Assembly (NCBI GenBank): GCA_903859265.1 | Contig: CAIOLZ010000331.1 | Span: 1 to 5,357 of the forward strand | From: an uncultured beta proteobacterium | GTDB lineage: Bacteria; Pseudomonadota; Gammaproteobacteria; Burkholderiales; Burkholderiaceae_C | Direction: 5' to 3' | Length of the DNA stretch: 5,357 nucleotides | In this document: positions 1 through 5,357 of the stretch, one piece after another | Numbering within the stretch: the first letter of the stretch is position 1 | Layout of the letters: every line of letters begins with the position of its first letter | Translations under genes and position numbers: made by a program | Notes under the pieces: generated by a model | Told to the model about the DNA's origin: nothing | What the model saw: the letters and a program-made list of their open reading frames with translations, nothing else | The model's database searches: none

Positions 1-1
1 C

Positions 2-2317
2 GGCGAGCAAACACTCGACGAGATCGTGCTCAATCCATTTGATTGGTACACCGACAACGGCATCACGCTGCATGCCGGAAAAACAGTGACCGAGGTTGAC
101 CGGGTCAGGCGCGTGGTGCGATCGGTGGATGCCAGCGGCGTTGTCACCGAAGCCAATTACGACCGTTTGCTGCTGTGTACGGGCTCTAACCCGTTCATCT
201 TGCCGGTGCCCGGCAAGGATCTGGAAGGCGTGATCGCCTACCGCGACATTGCGGACACCAACGCCATGATTGAGGCCGCAACCAAATACCAGCACGCAGT
301 GGTCATCGGTGGCGGGCTGCTGGGCCTGGAGGCGGCCAACGGGCTGATGTTGCGCGGCATGAAAGTCACCGTGGTCCACGTGATGCCGACGCTGATGGAA
401 CGGCAGTTGGACAGTGTGGCCGGCGGCCTGCTGCGCAAGTCTCTGGAGGCGCGGGGATTGAATTTTTTGATGGGCGCGCAAACCCAGGAACTGGTCGGTT
501 CCGGGGCCGATGGCAAATCCGGCCGCGTGAAGGCGATCCGTTTCAAAGACGGTACGCAAGTGCCTGCTGATCTGGTGGTGATGGCGGTCGGCATCCGGCC
601 CAACACGGCGCTGGCGCAAAGCATGCGGCTGCACGTGGACAAAGGCATTGTGGTGACCGACACCATGCAAACCGTGACCGACGCCCGCATCTACAGCGTA
701 GGCGAATGTGCGGCGCACCGCGGTATTGCCTACGGTTTGGTGGCGCCGCTGTTTGAGCAGGCCAAAGTCGCGGCCAACCATTTGGCGTTGTACGGCATTG
801 GTCGCTACCAGGGCTCGCTCACTTCTACCAAGCTGAAGGTGACAGGCATTGATTTGTTCAGCGCCGGGGACTTTGCAGGCGGGCAGGGCACGGAAGAAAT
901 TGTCATGAGCGACCCGTTTGGCGGCGTTTACAAAAAGTTGGTGATCAAGGATGACAAGCTGGTGGGCGCCTGCATGTATGGCGACACCGTGGACGGTAGC
1001 TGGTACTTCAAGTTGTTGCGCGATGGGCGCTCCATTGCAGACATCCGCGACAAACTGATGTTTGGCGAAAGCAATATTGGTGACGTTGGCCATGAAGGTC
1101 ACAACAAGGCCGCCACCATGCCCGATGACGCGGAGGTTTGCGGCTGCAACGGGGTCAAGAAAGGCGCCATCTGCAAGGCCATCAAAGACAAGGGCCTGTT
1201 TACGATTGAAGAGGTCCGCAAGCACACCAAGGCCAGCGCTTCGTGCGGTTCGTGCACCGGTCTGGTGGAGCAAATTCTGATGTTCACGGCGGGCGGTGAC
1301 TATTCGGCAACGCCCAAGACCAAGGCCATGTGTGGTTGCACCGACCACGGGCACCAGGCGGTGCGCGAAGCGATTGTGGCCAACAAGTATCTGAGCATTG
1401 CGCAGGTTTACGAGGGGCTTGGCTGGCGCACGCCCAACGGTTGTGCGAGCTGTCGTCCGGCGGTGAACTACTACCTCATCAGCAGTTGGCCCAAAGAAGC
1501 CAAAGACGATCCCCAAAGCCGCTTCATCAATGAGCGCAGCCACGCCAATATCCAGAAAGATGGCACCTACAGCGTGATCCCGCGCATGTGGGGTGGCGAG
1601 ACCACCGCCGATGAGTTGCGCCGCATTGCCAACGCAGTGGACAAGTTCAAGATTCCCACGGTCAAGGTTACGGGCGGTCAGCGTATCGATTTGCTGGGCG
1701 TAAAGAAAGAAGACCTGGCCGCCGTGTGGCAGGAAATCGGCATGCCCAGTGGCCACGCGTATGCCAAGGCGCTGCGCACGGTGAAGACCTGCGTGGGCAG
1801 CGAGTGGTGCCGCATGGGCACCCAGGACAGCACGCAAATGGGCAAAGACCTGGAGCGCGCCATGTGGCGCATGTACGCCCCGCACAAGGTCAAGTTTGCG
1901 GTGTCAGGATGCCCGCGCAACTGCGCGGAAGCCGGCATCAAGGACGTTGGCATCATCGGTGTGGACAGTGGCTGGGAGATGTATATCGCCGGTAACGGCG
2001 GTATCAAGACCGAGGTCGCGCATTTCTTCACCAAGCTCAAGACCGCCGAAGAAGTGCTGGAGTACACCGGTGCGTTTTGCGAGCTGTACCGCACCGAAGG
2101 CTGGTACCTGGAGCGCACCGTGCACTACGTCAATCGCGTGGGGTTGGACTACGTCAAGAAGCGGATTCTCGACGACGAGGCAGGGCGCAAAGCACTCTGG
2201 GAGCGCTTGCAATTTGCACTCGATGGTGAGCCTGACCCCTGGTTCGAATTCGACAAGGCCGCGGTGGATACGCGACAGTTTGGTGCGCTGCGCACCGGCG
2301 AAGGAGCGACCGCATGA
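2..2317 (+). CDS. nirB: Assimilatory NADH-nitrite reductase, large subunit (5' partial)
   Basis: Catalyses six-electron reduction of nitrite to ammonium with NADH in the cytoplasm, together with NirD. The frame is open from base 2, so the GTG at 26 is internal. About 55 N-terminal residues, including the first FAD-binding glycine motif, are probably missing (771 residues present; family about 815-850). Domains in fragment numbering: FAD/NAD(P)H oxidoreductase, with the NAD-binding GGGLLG at about 103-108 (bases 308-325); a BFD-like [2Fe-2S] motif C380-x-C382-x32-C415-x2-C418; a second one, C446 preceded by C444, then x34-C481-x2-C484; a nitrite/sulfite reductase ferredoxin-like half-domain starting near RMWGGETT (about 528); and the siroheme/[4Fe-4S] domain with C597-x5-C603 and C637-x3-C641. 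All these cysteines are present and no frameshift is seen. The stop TGA (2315-2317) overlaps the nirD start. The identification is very secure. The assimilatory role is inferred from the neighbouring nasA. Confidence 0.97.
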   Translation, partial: GEQTLDEIVLNPFDWYTDNGITLHAGKTVTEVDRVRRVVRSVDASGVVTEANYDRLLLCTGSNPFILPVPGKDLEGVIAYRDIADTNAMIEAATKYQHAVVIGGGLLGLEAANGLMLRGMKVTVVHVMPTLMERQLDSVAGGLLRKSLEARGLNFLMGAQTQELVGSGADGKSGRVKAIRFKDGTQVPADLVVMAVGIRPNTALAQSMRLHVDKGIVVTDTMQTVTDARIYSVGECAAHRGIAYGLVAPLFEQAKVAANHLALYGIGRYQGSLTSTKLKVTGIDLFSAGDFAGGQGTEEIVMSDPFGGVYKKLVIKDDKLVGACMYGDTVDGSWYFKLLRDGRSIADIRDKLMFGESNIGDVGHEGHNKAATMPDDAEVCGCNGVKKGAICKAIKDKGLFTIEEVRKHTKASASCGSCTGLVEQILMFTAGGDYSATPKTKAMCGCTDHGHQAVREAIVANKYLSIAQVYEGLGWRTPNGCASCRPAVNYYLISSWPKEAKDDPQSRFINERSHANIQKDGTYSVIPRMWGGETTADELRRIANAVDKFKIPTVKVTGGQRIDLLGVKKEDLAAVWQEIGMPSGHAYAKALRTVKTCVGSEWCRMGTQDSTQMGKDLERAMWRMYAPHKVKFAVSGCPRNCAEAGIKDVGIIGVDSGWEMYIAGNGGIKTEVAHFFTKLKTAEEVLEYTGAFCELYRTEGWYLERTVHYVNRVGLDYVKKRILDDEAGRKALWERLQFALDGEPDPWFEFDKAAVDTRQFGALRTGEGATA
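2301..2306 (+). promoter_or_regulatory. Ribosome binding site of nirD
   Basis: AAGGAG lies inside the end of nirB, seven bases before the nirD ATG at 2314. It is a near-consensus Shine-Dalgarno sequence at standard spacing and it fixes the nirD start. Together with the ATGA stop/start overlap it allows both coupled and independent initiation on nirD. The nasA start downstream has no comparable site. Confidence 0.8.
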
Positions 2318-2697
2318 GCGAATGGACACTGATCTGCCGGGTCGACGATATTCCGGTGCTCGGCGCGCGGCGTGTAGCGCGAGCGCAGGGGCTGGACGTG
2401 GCCGTATTTCGCAACACACGAGACGAAGTGTTTGCGCTGCTCGACCGCTGCCCGCACAAGGGCGGCCCGTTGTCACAGGGCATTGTTTTTGGCACCAGCG
2501 TCGCCTGCCCGTTGCACAATTGGACGATTGGCCTGTGCGACGGCCAGGCGGCAGCGCCCGATGAAGGTTGCACCCCCAAATTCAGCGTCAGGACAGAAGA
2601 CGGGCAGGTGTACCTCCATGCGGCAGAGTTGCGCACCCTCGCCATTGATTTGACACGCCCGGTGGCGGGGCCCGCCAGCCGCAAGACCCCAGCATGA
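2314..2697 (+). CDS. nirD: Assimilatory nitrite reductase small subunit, Rieske [2Fe-2S] protein
   Basis: A 127-residue Rieske-type partner of NirB, probably helping electron transfer or complex stability in cytoplasmic nitrite reduction. The start ATG is set by AAGGAG seven bases upstream, and the protein begins MSEWTLICRVDDIP, typical of NirD. Both Rieske ligand boxes are intact: C46-P-H48-K-G and C65-P-L-H68. The protein should therefore bind a [2Fe-2S] cluster, unlike E. coli NirD, which as I recall lacks these ligands. The segment after about residue 105 (a tail rich in Pro, Ala and Arg, ending RKTPA) extends past the usual Rieske fold and is probably disordered. The gene overlaps nirB by four bases at its start and nasA by four bases at its end. 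An alternative reading as a generic ferredoxin component of a dioxygenase is made unlikely by the position between nirB and nasA. Confidence 0.96.
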   Translation: MSEWTLICRVDDIPVLGARRVARAQGLDVAVFRNTRDEVFALLDRCPHKGGPLSQGIVFGTSVACPLHNWTIGLCDGQAAAPDEGCTPKFSVRTEDGQVYLHAAELRTLAIDLTRPVAGPASRKTPA

Positions 2698-5357
2698 AAG
2701 AAACCCGCTCCACCTGCCCCTATTGCGGCGTGGGCTGTGGCGTCATTATTCAGAGCGAGGGCGCACAAATTACCGGCGTGCGCGGGGATCCAGACCATCC
2801 GGCCAACTTTGGACGTTTGTGTTCCAAAGGTTCCACGCTGCACCTGACCGCGAGCGCGGCGGTCACACAGCAGACGCGCTTGCTGCAACCGATGCGGCGG
2901 TTCGCGCGTGGTGGTGTGCCGCAGGCAGTGGACTGGGACACTGCCTTGGGCCATGCCACCGATACGTTCGCGCGCATCGTGCGCGACCACGGACCGGATG
3001 CTGTGGGGTTTTATGTGTCCGGACAGCTGCTCACCGAGGATTACTACGTCTTCAACAAGCTTGCCAAGGGCTTGATTGGTACCAACAACATCGACACCAA
3101 TTCGCGCCTGTGCATGAGCAGCGCCGTGGCGGGCTACAAGAAAACGCTGGGCGCGGATGCCCCGCCAGCCTGCTACGACGATGTGAACCACGCGCAGATG
3201 CTGTTTATCGTCGGGTCGAATGCGGCCTACGCGCACCCCGTGCTGTTTCGGCGGATCGAAGACGCCAGGCGCAACAACCCCGCACTCAAAATCATCGTGT
3301 GCGATCCGCGCAAGACCGACACCGCCGAGATCGCCGACCTCTATTTGCCGCTGCAACCCGGCACCGACGTGATGCTTTTTAACGGCATGTTGCACCTGAT
3401 GTTGTGGGAGGGCTGGACCGACCAAGCGTTTATCGCGCAGCACACCAGCGGCTTTGACGCGCTCAAAGCGATGGTGCGCGATTGCACGCCTGACATGGTC
3501 TCGCAGGTCTGCGGCATCAGCAAAGACGCACTGCTGCAGGCCACGCGCTGGTTTGCGGGTGTTGGCACGGACGAAGACAGGCAGCACGCCCGTCCGCGCC
3601 AGCCGACCCTGAGTCTGTATTGCCAGGGCTTGAACCAATCCAGCAGCGGAACTGCCAAGAACACGGCGCTGATCAACCTGCACCTGGCCACCGGCCAGAT
3701 TGGAAAAGCGGGCGCAGGTCCGTTCTCGCTCACCGGACAACCCAATGCCATGGGCGGGCGCGAAGTGGGTGGCCTGGCCAATTTGCTCAGCGCCCACCGC
3801 GATCTTGCCAATCCGGTTCATCGGGCCGAAGTGGCAAAGCTCTGGGGCATCGCGGACGTTCCGGCCAATCCTGGCAAAACCGCGGTAGAAATGTTCCAGG
3901 CCGCTGCGGATGGCGAGATCAAGGCACTGTGGATTGCCTGCACCAACCCGGCGCAAAGCATGCCCGACCAGAACACCGTGCGCCGCGCGCTGGAGCGGGC
4001 CGAGTTTGTGGTGGTGCAGGAAGCCTTTGCGACCACCGCAAGTTGCGCCTATGCCGACCTTTTGTTGCCGGCTACGACCTGGGGCGAAAAGGAGGGCACT
4101 GTTACCAACAGCGAGCGCTGTATCAGCCGGGTGCGGGCTGCGGTTTGGCCACCGGTCGCGGGTCCTGTCGCCTCGGGCGAGAGTCTGGTCGGCACAGGGC
4201 TCTGCTCCGTGTCCCCCGCCCGCGCGGCGGGCTCCTCCTTTACCTGCGCAGAACCCTGTGCCGACCAGACTCTCTTTGGCGTTGACAATTCGCCCCGGCA
4301 TGATTGGCAGATCGCAGTGGACTTTGCTCGGCGGCTGGAGGTCGCGCTGGGGCGCACCGGGGCTACTCTGTTTCCTTACGACTCGGCGGAGTCGGTCTGG
4401 AACGAGCACCGTGAATCGACCCGCGGGCGTGATCTGGATATCACAGGGCTGAGCTACGCCGCACTCGATAGGGCGCCGCAACAGTGGCCTGCGCCGGCGG
4501 GTGCTGGAAAAGGAAAAGCGCGCCTGTACGAGGACGGCCAATTTGCCACCGACGATGGCCGGGCACGGTTTTGCGCCAGTGCCTATCAGCCCGTTGCGGA
4601 GCCGCGTGACTCGCGTTTTCCTTTCTCGCTGACCACCGGTCGTCTGCGCGATCAGTGGCATGGCATGAGCCGCACTGGCACGCTGGGGCGCCTGTTTGGC
4701 CATGTGCGTGAGCCCGCCTTGCAAATGCACCCGCAGGACATGGATCGGCGCCTGCTCAAAGAGGGCGATCTGGTGCAAGTGACCAGCAAGCGGGGCAGCA
4801 TCATGGCTCCAATCCAGCCCAGTGCAGAACTCGGCCTGGGCCAGGTGTTTATGGCCATGCACTGGGGGGAAGAATTTATCAGCGGGCTCAGTGCCCGCGG
4901 CCAGCGCCTTGCGGGAGTCAATGCGCTGACTACTTCCGCCTTTTGTCCGGACTCCAAGCAGCCCGAATTCAAGCATGCCGCAGTCAAGGTCCTCAAAGCG
5001 GAGTTGCCCTGGACATTGATGGCGATGGCGTGGTTGCCGGAATCAACCGCACTGCAGGCGCGGCGGGCGTTGCAGACCTTGATGGGCGAGTTTTCATTCA
5101 GCAGCTGCGTTCCGTTTGCCAACAACGTCGCCATGGACGATTTGCAGGGAGCGCGCCACGGTGTGTTGTTTCGTGCGGCACACCATGAGCCGGTGCCGGA
5201 GGACGTGTTGTCAAAGATCGAAGTCAGCATGGGTTTGCAGGGCCCGGATGTCGCACGCGATGCCGCCGCCAAACGCGGCCAGCGCCGCGCCGTGCGCCTG
5301 CAAGGCAAAGCATCCGACGCGCCGCTGGCTGCATTCATGCTGGCAGGTGACACGCGC
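2694..5357 (+). CDS. nasA: Assimilatory nitrate reductase, molybdopterin catalytic subunit (3' partial)
   Basis: Reduces nitrate to nitrite in the cytoplasm, supplying NirBD. The frame is open for 888 codons to the last base, with no stop. The N-terminal [4Fe-4S] motif is C8-x2-C11-x3-C15-x27-C43, and no Tat signal precedes it, which separates it from periplasmic NapA. C140, in NSRLCMSS, is the expected molybdenum ligand. Further bis-MGD contacts are FIVGSN, CDPRKTDTA, TGQPNAMGGREVGG (from residue 347), ACTNPAQSMPD and LLPATTWGEKEGTVTNSER. The C-terminal dinucleotide-binding domain starts near TTGRLRDQWHGM (about 647) and ends near 767. A linker with SSCVPF (C805) follows. The BFD-like [2Fe-2S] domain that usually closes NasA would lie beyond the window. 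The ATG overlaps the nirD stop (ATGA) and has no clear Shine-Dalgarno, so translational coupling is likely. Residues 496-527 are encoded by an inserted palindrome and add C504, C518 and C522. Confidence 0.95.
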   Translation, partial: MKETRSTCPYCGVGCGVIIQSEGAQITGVRGDPDHPANFGRLCSKGSTLHLTASAAVTQQTRLLQPMRRFARGGVPQAVDWDTALGHATDTFARIVRDHGPDAVGFYVSGQLLTEDYYVFNKLAKGLIGTNNIDTNSRLCMSSAVAGYKKTLGADAPPACYDDVNHAQMLFIVGSNAAYAHPVLFRRIEDARRNNPALKIIVCDPRKTDTAEIADLYLPLQPGTDVMLFNGMLHLMLWEGWTDQAFIAQHTSGFDALKAMVRDCTPDMVSQVCGISKDALLQATRWFAGVGTDEDRQHARPRQPTLSLYCQGLNQSSSGTAKNTALINLHLATGQIGKAGAGPFSLTGQPNAMGGREVGGLANLLSAHRDLANPVHRAEVAKLWGIADVPANPGKTAVEMFQAAADGEIKALWIACTNPAQSMPDQNTVRRALERAEFVVVQEAFATTASCAYADLLLPATTWGEKEGTVTNSERCISRVRAAVWPPVAGPVASGESLVGTGLCSVSPARAAGSSFTCAEPCADQTLFGVDNSPRHDWQIAVDFARRLEVALGRTGATLFPYDSAESVWNEHRESTRGRDLDITGLSYAALDRAPQQWPAPAGAGKGKARLYEDGQFATDDGRARFCASAYQPVAEPRDSRFPFSLTTGRLRDQWHGMSRTGTLGRLFGHVREPALQMHPQDMDRRLLKEGDLVQVTSKRGSIMAPIQPSAELGLGQVFMAMHWGEEFISGLSARGQRLAGVNALTTSAFCPDSKQPEFKHAAVKVLKAELPWTLMAMAWLPESTALQARRALQTLMGEFSFSSCVPFANNVAMDDLQGARHGVLFRAAHHEPVPEDVLSKIEVSMGLQGPDVARDAAAKRGQRRAVRLQGKASDAPLAAFMLAGDTR
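4179..4274. repeat. 96-bp in-frame palindromic element inside nasA
   Basis: Terminal inverted repeats occupy 4179-4205 and 4248-4274. The left arm begins GAGAGTCTGGTCGGCACAGG, and 26 of 27 positions pair, the only mismatch being C4200 against A4253. The 42-nt centre contains a smaller GC-only stem, CCCGCC (4215-4220) with GGCGGG (4226-4231), around a 5-nt loop. Pairing stops at both outer edges, which gives sharp boundaries. The unit is exactly 32 codons in the nasA frame (residues 496-527, E to L). It has no stop in any forward frame and in two of three reverse frames; one reverse frame carries TAA. The translated segment resembles nothing I know from NasA and sits in a linker between conserved blocks. 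No transposase is present, so if mobile it would be a non-autonomous element. A transcriptional terminator is unlikely because only three T follow the stem. I cannot name the repeat family. The structure is certain; the interpretation as an inserted element is inference. Confidence 0.85.

Noticed and set aside
26..28. GTG at 26 as the true start of nirB.
   Set aside because: The frame is open upstream to base 2 and reads GEQTLDEIVLNPFDWY, a conserved internal NirB stretch; the N-terminal FAD motif must lie before the window.
491..498. CTGGTCGG in nirB matching part of the palindrome arm, as a second copy of the element.
   Set aside because: Only eight bases match, within a conserved-looking coding context and with no inverted partner nearby.
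4179..4277. The palindrome as a rho-independent terminator.
   Set aside because: It is inside an open gene that continues for over 1 kb, is followed by only three T, and the central loop is 42 nt long.
4168..4298. Imperfect direct repeat TCGCCTCGG (4168-4176) and TCGCCCCGG (4290-4298) flanking the palindrome, as a possible target-site duplication.
   Set aside because: It does not abut the element ends, has a mismatch, and is GC-rich enough to arise by chance. Net insertion between the copies would be 122 bp, which would not preserve the nasA frame.
3620..4452. Overlapping + strand open frames of about 180-220 codons in other phases of nasA.
   Set aside because: They have no recognisable domains and are explained by GC-rich composition plus the stop-free palindrome; the nasA frame carries all conserved motifs.
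2154..4976. A 940-codon open frame on the minus strand across the end of nirB, nirD and most of nasA.
   Set aside because: It lies antisense to three well-recognised genes, its translation shows no known domain, and long antisense frames are expected opposite GC-rich genes with strong third-position bias.

Overview
The window is a 5.36 kb, GC-rich piece of a nitrate/nitrite assimilation operon. It holds three genes on the + strand: nirB (large subunit of assimilatory NADH-nitrite reductase, 5' end cut off), nirD (small Rieske subunit) and nasA (assimilatory molybdenum nitrate reductase, 3' end cut off). The protein sequences and the gene order nirB-nirD-nasA suggest a betaproteobacterium of the Burkholderiales, most likely a Comamonadaceae member (Rhodoferax/Polaromonas-like). 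That placement is from remembered family resemblance, not from a search.

Layout: nirB fills bases 2-2317, nirD 2314-2697 and nasA 2694-5357 (open to the window end). Both junctions are 4-base ATGA overlaps in which the start codon of one gene shares bases with the stop of the previous one, so the three are almost certainly one translationally coupled transcript. There is no intergenic space, and no promoter, terminator or RNA gene is visible. NasA would reduce nitrate to nitrite using a [4Fe-4S] cluster and bis-MGD molybdenum cofactor. NirB/NirD would then reduce nitrite to ammonium using NADH, FAD, Fe-S clusters and siroheme. All three appear cytoplasmic, as no signal peptide is seen at the NirD or NasA N-terminus.

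The outstanding oddity lies inside nasA. Bases 4179-4274 form a 96-bp palindromic element with 27-bp terminal inverted repeats (26 of 27 pairs), a 42-nt centre and a further small GC-rich hairpin in the middle. It is exactly 32 codons long, keeps the reading frame, and has no stop codon in any of the three forward frames and in two of the three reverse frames. It sits between the conserved NSER/RVRAAV block and the DWQIA block of NasA, a spot where relatives, as I remember them, have only a short linker. This looks like a protein-coding-gene-tolerant palindromic repeat, analogous in behaviour to the Rickettsia palindromic elements but not recognisably related to them. It is the best candidate here for something undescribed.
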